In this document: one piece after another, positions 1 to 5,570 of the stretch | How positions within the stretch are numbered: the stretch's first letter is position 1 | Layout of the letters: each line of letters begins with the position of its first letter | Source: an uncultured Pseudomonadota bacterium | GTDB taxonomy: Bacteria > Pseudomonadota > Alphaproteobacteria > Rs-D84 | Length of the DNA stretch: 17,740 bases | Assembly (NCBI GenBank): GCA_902776515.1 | Contig: CACYQE010000018.1 | Coordinates: 1 to 17,740, forward strand | Direction of reading: 5' to 3' | Made by a program: the position numbers and the translations under genes | Notes under the pieces: generated by a model | What the model was told of the DNA's origin: nothing | Seen by the model: the letters and a program-made list of their open reading frames with translations, nothing else | Databases searched by the model: none

Positions 1-135
1 TCGATAAAACGTATACATATCGTTTTGTCTATCGATAAAACGTATACATAATATAATTCCACGAGTTTAAACTTTATGTTGGCTTGTCGTTTTATCTATC
101 GATAAAACATGTACATAATATAATCCCACAAGTTT
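1..135. repeat. Imperfect tandem repeat with palindromic core
   Basis: Two 49-nt copies (20-68 and 87-135) match apart from a few substitutions, and 1-19 repeats 32-50 exactly, so the array probably continues upstream of the window. Each full copy contains an inverted repeat, CGTTTTRTC-TATC-GATAAAACR, near perfect in the second copy, followed by a GTATAC or GTACAT block and an AT-rich tail. No spacers of CRISPR type and no open frame of note are present. It could be a protein-binding array or simply a degenerating intergenic repeat; its role is unknown. Confidence 0.7.
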
Positions 136-465
136 TAACAAAGAATGTCATACCGGCGTATCGGGCCCCGCAAAATCGGCTGGTGTCTCGTCAGACTCTG
201 TTGTGGACCGGTTTTAGTGTTTTGTTTCTGTTTGTGTTGTGTGGTGGTGCAAATTTTTACAGTTTTTTGCCCTATTTTGTCTGTTTTTCTTTAAAAATGG
301 CGGATTTCTGCGGTTTTTTGTGTTTCGAGCCGCAAAAAGACAGAAAAAATTGCGAATTTTGATAAAACCAGGGCGGAATTATTTGCAAAAATAAAAAAAG
401 ACAATGCGAAACGTCCTAGCAAAAAACAGTCGCAAAAAACAAATCGCACAAATAGTCTTTAAAAT
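136..465. other. Gene-free stretch with a repeat fragment and a possible gene remnant
   Basis: I see no convincing complete gene here. Positions 149-170 hold a fragment of the dispersed repeat family found at 1.9, 3.8 and 4.4 kb (a GTCATACCGG end joined to a CGTATCGGGCCC segment that recurs inverted near 4507-4522). From 295 to 462 on plus there is an open frame without any ATG, GTG or TTG; it ends in a Lys-rich stretch (residues like ELFAKIKKDNAKRPSKK) and stops just before the hairpin at 466. That could be the 3' remnant of a decayed plus-strand gene, but I cannot name it and it may be chance. Confidence 0.35.
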
Positions 466-493
466 AAAAACCGCCCTATTCTGGGCGGTTTTT
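466..493 (-). terminator. Rho-independent terminator after tig (bidirectional)
   Basis: An 11-bp perfect stem (466-476 paired with 483-493, core CCGCCC/GGGCGG flanked by A and T runs) closes a 6-nt loop. It lies about a dozen bases after the original tig stop at 506-508. The A/T flanks make it work on either strand. The same CCGCCC-GGGCGG hairpin design recurs after rpsI and leuS. Confidence 0.85.
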
Positions 494-505
494 GTTATGC
501 AAAAA

Positions 506-610
506 TTATTTTGCCTTGGCTTGTTGGAACAATTCTTCTGGCTTTACCGTTTTTTCTTTGGTTTTAACCTGCTCTAACATTGTGTCCAACGTTTTGCGTT
601 CGAAAATCAT
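506..610 (-). pseudogene. tig: Detached C-terminal tail of trigger factor
   Basis: Read from the ATG at 608-610, this frame gives 34 residues beginning MIFERKTLDTMLEQVK and ending EELFQQAKAK, then TAA. This is the typical end of trigger factor, where an [LI]FE.K..D..L pattern is followed by a K.EEL motif. It lies in a different frame from the main tig reading frame, which hits TGA at 607-609. It is most simply the original 3' end of tig separated by a frameshifting loss. Independent translation is unlikely: I see no ribosome binding site of its own, though re-initiation at the overlapping TGA/ATG cannot be excluded. Confidence 0.8.
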
Positions 611-1788
611 ACTTTGTTATAGAATTCAAAAACCTGTTTTGGGTCTGGATAGCGTGCGGCCTCGGCCCAAACGGCTTGCTGTAAATCGTCACGGGAAACC
701 TCGACTTTGTTTTGTGTTCCCCATTCGGCCAAAATCAGGCCCAATTTAACGCGGCGTTCGGCGTCTTTGCGTTCTTTCTTGTCGTCCCACTTGCAATCGC
801 CGCCGCATTTGCCGTCACAGTGTGCATGATGATGTTCGTGTTCGTTTTTCGCCATTTGCAATTCTTGTTCGACCAAGGTTTCCGGCAAATCCAGTTTGAT
901 TTTGTCGGCCATAATATCCAACAGTTCGTTACGCATTTCTTGTTTTGCGGCTTCGGCATATTGTTCGTTCAAGATATTACGGATATGTTCACGCAATTTT
1001 TCGACAGATTCCTGACCGATAGACTTTGCGAATTCGTCATTTAATTCAGGCAAAATGTGTTTGCGAACTTCGTGCAAAACAACTTCGAACCGAGCATCTT
1101 TTCCGGCCAAGTTTTCGGCATGATAGTCTTTTGGGAATTTGACCTTTACATCAAATTTATCGCCGGCCTTGTGACCGATGATTTGGTCTTCGAAACCCGG
1201 AATAAATGCCCCCGAACCCAAAACCAGATGATGCTTTTCGGCTTCGCCACCTTCGAATGCTTCTTTGCCGATAAAGCCCTTGAAGTCAATAACAGCGGTG
1301 TCGCCATCGGCGGCAACATAGGAATCCGGCTGTTTTTCGGCAACGCTGCGACCACGTCGCAGGTTTTCGATTGCTTTCTCGACTTCTGATTCATCAAGTT
1401 TTGTAACTTTTTTGGTAACGGTATATTTTGATAAATCTGTTTCCGGCAAAGTTGGCAAAATATCGAATTCCAAAGTATATTCAACATCTTTACCGATTTC
1501 CCACTTTGACAAGTCGGCACGCGGTGCCCCCGCCAAGCGGATTTTTTTATCGGCGGAATATTCGGCCAAATCTTTATTCATCAATTTATCAATTGCTTCG
1601 CCATACGCGGATGCGTTGTATTTTTGGCGTAACACGGAAAGTGGAATATGTCCCTTACGGAATCCCGGCATTTTTGCGGTTTTGCCATATTCTGTCAAAA
1701 CGTCATCAGCAGCCTTTTGAACTTCATCAGCGGTCAAAAAGCCAGTTACGGAATAATGTAAATCTTTGATTTTTTCTTTTTTAAACAT
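607..1788 (-). CDS. tig: Trigger factor (ribosome-associated chaperone/prolyl isomerase), frameshifted C-terminus
   Basis: Trigger factor docks at ribosomal protein L23 at the tunnel exit and folds nascent chains. The N-terminal ribosome-binding domain carries the signature PGFRKGHIP at about residues 41-49. The FKBP-type isomerase domain follows (around residues 155-245: DTAVIDFKGF, LGSGAFIPGFEDQIIG), then the helical C-terminal chaperone domain. ATG start; GGGG about 6 nt upstream serves as ribosome binding site. The frame ends FEFYNKV then TGA at 393 residues, where family members continue for about 45 more; the missing end sits in another frame at 506-610. Residues 315-336 carry an unusual His/Cys cluster. 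Identity is certain; whether the truncation is biological is not. Confidence 0.95.
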   Translation of the reverse strand: MFKKEKIKDLHYSVTGFLTADEVQKAADDVLTEYGKTAKMPGFRKGHIPLSVLRQKYNASAYGEAIDKLMNKDLAEYSADKKIRLAGAPRADLSKWEIGKDVEYTLEFDILPTLPETDLSKYTVTKKVTKLDESEVEKAIENLRRGRSVAEKQPDSYVAADGDTAVIDFKGFIGKEAFEGGEAEKHHLVLGSGAFIPGFEDQIIGHKAGDKFDVKVKFPKDYHAENLAGKDARFEVVLHEVRKHILPELNDEFAKSIGQESVEKLREHIRNILNEQYAEAAKQEMRNELLDIMADKIKLDLPETLVEQELQMAKNEHEHHHAHCDGKCGGDCKWDDKKERKDAERRVKLGLILAEWGTQNKVEVSRDDLQQAVWAEAARYPDPKQVFEFYNKV

Positions 1789-1822
1789 GTTTTTCCCCTG
1801 GGTAATTATTACAGTAGTCGTG

Positions 1823-1850
1823 ATTATACACAGATTTTTATTAAAAGCAA
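1823..1850 (-). promoter_or_regulatory. Predicted sigma-70 promoter of tig
   Basis: On the minus strand a perfect -10 TATAAT (1823-1828) lies 16 nt from a -35-like TTGCTT (1845-1850). It is about 35 nt upstream of the tig ATG. Spacing and position fit a housekeeping promoter. Confidence 0.6.
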
Positions 1851-1892
1851 CACAAAGTTGTGGGTGGTGTGTGTGGTTTGTGGGTAGAGAAT

Positions 1893-2125
1893 CGTCATAC
1901 CGGTCCCCTCCTTCGTCATACCGGCGTAGGCCGGTATCTCTGCATTACCGCCTGAGACCAATCCGCGACAAAGCCGACCGAGATCCCGATTTTCATCGGG
2001 ATGACGAGAAAAAAACTGACGGTATCTCTGCATTGCCGCCTGAGACCAATCCGCGACAAAGCCGACCGAGACCCCGATTTTCATCGGGGTGACGGGTAAG
2101 AAACGGGGTGACGATTCACTAACCA
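1893..2125. repeat. Dispersed palindromic repeat, tandem double-core copy
   Basis: Two 74-nt cores (1933-2006 and 2021-2094) of the dispersed family lie head to tail, separated by the A-rich spacer CGAGAAAAAAACTGAC. The left terminus, a hairpin CCGGC-GTAG-GCCGG, is at about 1914-1934, with a second partial terminus at 1893-1901. Each core contains a perfect hairpin: RTCCCGAT/ATCGGGAT in copy one and ACCCCGAT/ATCGGGGT in copy two, so one stem base pair has changed on both sides. Open frames through it are artefacts. It is an intergenic element of REP/MITE type. Confidence 0.85.
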
Positions 2126-2183
2126 CACACACTAACTACTTCCCCCCCCCGTCTCGGCGGAACGTAGCGAAGGCGGAACTAAC
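2126..2183. other. Poly-C tract and short direct repeat after the Cys-rich gene
   Basis: A run of nine C (2142-2150) is followed by GGCGGAAC repeated directly with an 8-nt spacer (about 2157-2180). No terminator hairpin is evident for the minus-strand gene that ends at 2184. The homopolymer is prone to slippage, but nothing coding spans it. Confidence 0.4.
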
Positions 2184-3674
2184 CTAGTTTTGGCAATTAT
2201 TAACGGTGTTACCCTGTGCATTTATCGGGTTGCCATCTTTATCGTATCCCCAAAAAATGGTAACATTATGATAATCAGGACAATAGTAATCAGCATTTTC
2301 ATCAGTACGAACCCCAACCAAATGAACATCGCCATCCCAAGAATAAGTTTGGTTGATGCTGTCGAAACTAAGGCCATCTAACCATACGCAACCAAACGCA
2401 TCACAGAATTGTGTGCTGTTGTTTTGTGAAGCGGGGGAATAGTAATTACCATAGTAACATTGGGCTTGATCGATTGCACCATTAGGGCCAGTTTTGCCAG
2501 CCGGGCATTTTTTCACAACGTTGTCAAAACTAGTTAGCTCGTCCACGTTTAGATGACAGTCAGCATCATTATTAGTAAAATTACATATTGTTTGCTGTTG
2601 ATCAACATAATATCCGTTGGCGACCTCGATACATTTGCAAACATAAAACGGTTGATTGTTAGCTGCAGGCCATGCGGAATTGATATTGTTTGTTGTGCAA
2701 TAGTTAGAACTTACATAGTTTGACCCCTGGTTGTTAAACAGTTGGAGGTTGGAATTAGAACTTAGTGGGTTTGTAATGCTGTAACCGGGATCGCATTTTG
2801 TGCAAAAGTAGCCTACCTCTGTGTAGATTATTTGGTTTGTCGCAGAATTAACCGACATGTTGTTGCCGGTTGGTTTGCTTACCTTTACCCCAGTGCAGTT
2901 CGGGTGTTCATCACTAAATAAAGTTATTTGGTTACTATCATTAAAGGACTCTGTTTTACGACATCCTGATACATCCCAATGCCCGGGATTGTTATCGCCG
3001 TTTCCGGAAAACCATTCTGCTTCTTCACTAGACACATTGGGAACAGGTGTTGTGTTGTTTGTAAACAAATTGCATGCACGGGTGTTTAAATAGACAGAAT
3101 TGTTTTCCAGATGTGCGGCAGAAAGGTTTGTACTGTTCTGCGTTGCGTACTGGTTATTTGAAACAGCAGCAGAGTTCAGCTCACAAAAACCATCCCCATT
3201 TTGAATAGGGCTGTTCCCCCATGTCCCTTGACATTGTGTTATATTACTTGTTGCACACATTACCGTACCACTTTGGTATATACGACATTTTATGGTGGCT
3301 TGGTCAAGATTTACAGATTTATAACATTGGTTAGCATCCCACGACCCTGTGGCGGATAATGGATAGTCGCCTGGACACTCATTGATAGTGTTGACATTGG
3401 TGTAATAGTTTGGATCACCAAATCTACATCCGGTGTTATTATATTTACATCCTTTTACATTTTTGCACTTTTCTTCGATGTTGCTGCCTGTAAGATCTTC
3501 GGGTATATTACAACCTTCTTCTTCACAAATATCTGTACATGCGATATCAGCAGATGTGTATCCTTGTGCCGAACAATTTAGTGCTGTTCCAAAAACACAT
3601 AAAAACAGGAAAAATCCAAGATTTTTTTTAGAAAAAACGGTATTGTTTGGCAATTTTTCCCCTTTGTTTCCCAC
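2184..3674 (-). CDS. Cys/Asn-rich secreted protein of unknown function
   Basis: I do not recognise a named family. The N-terminus is a signal peptide: lysines (SKKN), a hydrophobic stretch (LGFFLFLCVFGTAL) and a likely signal peptidase I site after NCSA. The rest is rich in Asn, Ser, Thr and Cys with short Cys modules, including CTKCDPGY, CKCIEVANGYY and CPAGKTGPNGA, resembling the small disulfide-knot repeats of extracellular proteins. No membrane anchor is seen after the signal, so periplasmic, surface or secreted location is inferred. The longest frame begins at a GTG (3672-3674) without a good ribosome binding site. A TTG seven codons in (3651-3653) has AAAGGGG five bases upstream and is the more likely start, giving 489 residues. 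It lies alone among dispersed repeats in an accessory stretch. Confidence 0.75.
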   Translation of the reverse strand: MGNKGEKLPNNTVFSKKNLGFFLFLCVFGTALNCSAQGYTSADIACTDICEEEGCNIPEDLTGSNIEEKCKNVKGCKYNNTGCRFGDPNYYTNVNTINECPGDYPLSATGSWDANQCYKSVNLDQATIKCRIYQSGTVMCATSNITQCQGTWGNSPIQNGDGFCELNSAAVSNNQYATQNSTNLSAAHLENNSVYLNTRACNLFTNNTTPVPNVSSEEAEWFSGNGDNNPGHWDVSGCRKTESFNDSNQITLFSDEHPNCTGVKVSKPTGNNMSVNSATNQIIYTEVGYFCTKCDPGYSITNPLSSNSNLQLFNNQGSNYVSSNYCTTNNINSAWPAANNQPFYVCKCIEVANGYYVDQQQTICNFTNNDADCHLNVDELTSFDNVVKKCPAGKTGPNGAIDQAQCYYGNYYSPASQNNSTQFCDAFGCVWLDGLSFDSINQTYSWDGDVHLVGVRTDENADYYCPDYHNVTIFWGYDKDGNPINAQGNTVNNCQN

Positions 3675-3749
3675 TTAGGGAAAGTTTTGCATAAAAACAT
3701 TCGGCGTGCAAGGGAAAAATGTGGGGGGAGTGGTTTGTGGTTAGTGAAT

Positions 3750-3882
3750 CGTCATACCGGCGAAAGCCGGGGTCTCGTCAGTTTTTTCTCGTCATCCCGA
3801 TGAAAATCGGGATCTCGGTCGGCTTTGTTGCGGATTGGTCTCAGGCGGTTGCAATGGGATACCGGCTTTCGCCGGTATGACG
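3750..3882. repeat. Dispersed palindromic repeat, complete single copy (inverted orientation)
   Basis: A 133-bp unit bounded by terminal inverted repeats: CGTCATACCGGCGAAAGCCGG at the left and its complement, ending CCGGTATGACG, at the right. The core is the reverse complement of the cores at 1933-2006 and 4364-4437, so this copy is inserted in the opposite direction. Each terminus forms its own hairpin CCGGC-GAAA-GCCGG, and the core holds the ATCCCGAT/ATCGGGAT hairpin. No protein is encoded. Confidence 0.85.
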
Positions 3883-3940
3883 AAGAAAGGTGCCAGTATG
3901 ACGAAGAAAGGTGCCAGTATGACGGTGAAAGACTGTATGA
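3876..3940. repeat. 21-nt tandem repeat appended to the dispersed repeat
   Basis: The unit TATGACGAAGAAAGGTGCCAG occurs at 3876-3896 and 3897-3917, followed by a degenerate third copy (TATGACGGTGAAAG...). The first unit overlaps the right terminus of the 133-bp element. The same unit follows the element at 4473 and recurs near 4561, so it belongs to the family. Confidence 0.75.
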
Positions 3941-3948
3941 CAAAAAAA

Positions 3949-4275
3949 TCAATTACTTACGGGCATATATCCGTTATCTGTTAACAATTTGTTATACAAA
4001 TCTTCCCAATCGGGGTTCATAGATTCTATTGCATGAATTTTCCACTTTCGGTGCCATTCTTTCATTTGGCGTTCACGTAATACCATGTTTTCCAAAGAAT
4101 CATACCATTCAAAATAAACTAATTTATTCAAATTATATCTGGCGGTAAAACTGTTCGGAATTATTTTGTTTTTGTGCTCATAAACACGCCCAATTAAATC
4201 AGACGTAGAACCAATATATAAAACTCCGTTCTTTTTGTTTGATAGAATATAAACGTATCCACCTGATTTTGACAT
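3949..4275 (-). CDS. GIY-YIG nuclease family protein (YhbQ-like)
   Basis: A single-domain GIY-YIG protein of 108 residues. The two-part motif is YVYIL (residues 7-11) and LYIGST (19-24). The conserved catalytic Arg is residue 30 (IGRVYEH), and the conserved Glu is probably residue 68 (LRERQMKEW). The C-terminal NPDWEDLY is typical of the stand-alone subfamily annotated as putative endonuclease. The start chosen is ATG at 4273-4275; a TTG-initiated extension of five codons adds nothing conserved, and no strong ribosome binding site is visible for either. It sits between two copies of the dispersed repeat with no partner gene, and no intron or homing target is apparent. Whether it acts on DNA repair intermediates or is a selfish element is unknown. 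Confidence 0.88.
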   Translation of the reverse strand: MSKSGGYVYILSNKKNGVLYIGSTSDLIGRVYEHKNKIIPNSFTARYNLNKLVYFEWYDSLENMVLRERQMKEWHRKWKIHAIESMNPDWEDLYNKLLTDNGYMPVSN

Positions 4276-4344
4276 AATGCAATAATACAAAAAACTGCTT
4301 TTTTTTGCAATTTATTTTTTTATCCGCCCCCCCCGTTCCTTACC

Positions 4345-4478
4345 CGTCATACCGGCGAAAGCCGGTATCTCTGCATTGCCGCCTGAGACCAATCCGCGAC
4401 AAAGCCGACCGAGATCCCGATTTTCATCGGGATGACGAGAAAAAAACTGACGGGATACCGGCTTTCGCCGGTATGACG
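4345..4478. repeat. Dispersed palindromic repeat, reference copy with 24-bp terminal inverted repeats
   Basis: This 134-bp copy shows the family best. It opens CGTCATACCGGCGAAAGCC and closes with the exact complement (CTTTCGCCGGTATGACG), giving 24-bp perfect inverted termini (4345-4368 and 4455-4478). Inside are the 74-nt core (4364-4437) with the ATCCCGAT-TTTC-ATCGGGAT hairpin and the A-rich spacer. A run of eight C (4327-4334) lies just outside the left end. Confidence 0.88.
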
Positions 4479-4623
4479 AAGAAAGGTGCCGGTATGACGA
4501 AGAAAGGGCCCGATACGCCGGGATGACGAGAAAAAAACTGGCGGGATACCGGCCTACGCCGGTATGACGAAGAAAGGTGCCGGTATGACGGTGAAAGGGC
4601 CCGATACGCCGGGGTGACGAGAA
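4479..4623. repeat. Rearranged fragments of the dispersed repeat family
   Basis: Downstream of the complete copy, pieces repeat in a mosaic: the 21-nt unit, GGGCCCGATACGCCGGG (about 4506-4522 and again near 4597-4613), the A-rich spacer, and a second right terminus with a changed hairpin loop (CCGGC-CTAC-GCCGG, about 4549-4562). It looks like successive partial duplication or insertion of the family into itself. Confidence 0.75.
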
Positions 4624-4624
4624 A

Positions 4625-4658
4625 GAAAAAAAGAGAGGGACAAAACACCGCCTCTCTT
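4625..4658 (-). terminator. Rho-independent terminator after the lipoprotein gene
   Basis: On the minus strand an 8-bp stem AAGAGAGG/CCTCTCTT (loop about 12 nt) is followed by a long T run. It lies about 22 nt after the lipoprotein stop. End coordinates may be off by a base or two. Confidence 0.75.
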
Positions 4659-4680
4659 CAGATAAAAAACTAAAACAAAA

Positions 4681-5214
4681 CTATTTGCCCATAGTAATCT
4701 GACGATATGCTACCCGCCAACCATTATTGTCATACCATGTGCTATCAGACCTGGGTATACCGAGTTCGCCTGGGGCCGCATCGTCAGACAATGTCCTATC
4801 TACAATAATCGTGCCGGAACCCCGAACTTTCTTTGGGTTTATATCAAGGCGGGTTTGTAGTGTATCACGTGCACGTTTAAATACCCGGGTTGGATAGCCG
4901 CTACACGGCATGCCTTCTTGAGTTACTGAAGGGGCATGCAGGTTTGTGGCGTTTATAAAAACGTATTTATATTCCGGATCATCGGCATATTTTTTTATAG
5001 AATCTGCAGATGGTGCCCATTCAAACTCAAGGTCCCAATCAAATGTTTTTTCCTTTGTTGGAATTACAATTGTGTCGGTTGGGTCCGGTTGTGGTGTCGG
5101 TGGTGTTGGTGTTGGTTTTTTACGGCAACCAATCAATGTGGCCACCCCAATCATTCCACCAATCAATAAACACTTTAAAGGATTTATACTATAATTTTGT
5201 TTTGTTTTATACAT
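4681..5214 (-). CDS. Small lipoprotein of unknown function
   Basis: A 177-residue lipoprotein. Its signal (MYKTKQNYSINPLK then hydrophobic) ends in a textbook lipobox LIGC with the lipidated Cys at residue 30. A Pro/Thr linker (RKKPTPTPPTPQPDPTDT) follows, then a soluble domain of about 120 residues containing FDWDLEFEW and STWYDNNGWRVAYRQ, which I cannot assign to a family. The ATG at 5212-5214 is chosen because AAAGGAC lies 6-7 nt upstream; the frame extends 14 codons further but that segment overlaps the promoter. The gene has its own perfect-consensus promoter and its own terminator, so it is a one-gene unit. The signal, linker and domain style resemble lipoproteins of Bacteroidota, which makes transfer from gut neighbours possible but unproven. 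Confidence 0.82.
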   Translation of the reverse strand: MYKTKQNYSINPLKCLLIGGMIGVATLIGCRKKPTPTPPTPQPDPTDTIVIPTKEKTFDWDLEFEWAPSADSIKKYADDPEYKYVFINATNLHAPSVTQEGMPCSGYPTRVFKRARDTLQTRLDINPKKVRGSGTIIVDRTLSDDAAPGELGIPRSDSTWYDNNGWRVAYRQITMGK

Positions 5215-5244
5215 TTTTTTGTCCTTTGTTTGTTGTTCTCTGTT

Positions 5245-5273
5245 ATTATAGGGCAAATTTATACTTTTGTCAA
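5245..5273 (-). promoter_or_regulatory. Perfect-consensus sigma-70 promoter of the lipoprotein gene
   Basis: On the minus strand TTGACA (5268-5273), a 17-nt spacer and TATAAT (5245-5250) match the sigma-70 consensus at all twelve positions with optimal spacing. The -10 is about 30 nt before the ATG. Strong, probably constitutive transcription is expected. Confidence 0.85.
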
Positions 5274-5294
5274 GTGGGGTTCGTTATGCAACTA

Positions 5295-5320
5295 AAAACC
5301 GCCCTGTTCTGGGCGGTTTT
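5295..5320 (-). terminator. Rho-independent terminator after rpsI (bidirectional)
   Basis: A 10-bp perfect stem AAAACCGCCC (5295-5304) / GGGCGGTTTT (5311-5320) with a 6-nt loop, about 25 nt past the rpsI stop. It is nearly identical to the hairpin after tig. Confidence 0.85.
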
Positions 5321-5345
5321 GTATTCGCAATTCGCAAACCCGATA

Positions 5346-5570
5346 TTAACGTTTGCTGAACTGAGTAGAACGACGAGCCTTGCGGAAACCGTAGTGTTTA
5401 CGTTCAACAACACGGCTGTCGCGTGTCAAGAAGCCCGCGGCCTTTAATGGTTTGCGTAAATCAGCCTCGGCCTTTTCCAGTGCCTTGGAAATACCGTGTT
5501 TTACCGCACCGGCCTGACCTGACAGGCCACCACCCATAACCATAAGCACCCGTACGATTGGTGATTTCAA
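5346..5570 (-). CDS. rpsI: 30S ribosomal protein S9, C-terminal piece (frameshifted)
   Basis: This frame gives the C-terminal half of S9: MGGGLSGQAGAVKHGISKAL, then LRKPLKAAGFLTRDSRVVERK and the terminal basic tail RRSTQFSKR, which in S9 reaches the ribosomal P-site tRNA. Only the part from about 5540 downwards is homologous; the residues read before it (KSPIVRVLM, from a TTG at 5570) are out-of-frame translation of the N-terminal half. I see no ribosome binding site of its own. It must be read together with the 5461-5838 piece as a single rpsI gene broken near 5541. Confidence 0.9.
   Translation of the reverse strand: MKSPIVRVLMVMGGGLSGQAGAVKHGISKALEKAEADLRKPLKAAGFLTRDSRVVERKHYGFRKARRSTQFSKR

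Noticed and set aside
84..362. 92-codon open frame on plus
   Set aside because: It starts inside the tandem repeat, has no ribosome binding site and shows no protein-like composition.
607..609. TGA read as tryptophan or selenocysteine in tig
   Set aside because: Reading through the TGA in the same frame gives a non-homologous sequence and soon a TAG; the real tail is in a different frame, so recoding of TGA does not explain it.
1766..2132. Open frames through the repeats (translations like YRRRPVSLHYRLRPIRDKADRDPDFHRDDE)
   Set aside because: They follow the palindromic repeats on both strands, reappear at 3.8 and 4.4 kb, have no ribosome binding sites and are typical false genes over REP-type elements.
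3876..3940. CRISPR array
   Set aside because: The 21-nt units are directly adjacent with no unique spacers, and no cas genes are present.
5010..5447. 145-codon open frame on plus across the lipoprotein and rpsI ends
   Set aside because: It is a shadow of two real minus-strand genes and crosses a promoter and a terminator.
5535..5547. Programmed ribosomal frameshift in rpsI
   Set aside because: No slippery heptamer or pause structure is evident, and about five conserved residues are missing at the junction, which a simple frameshift would not cause.
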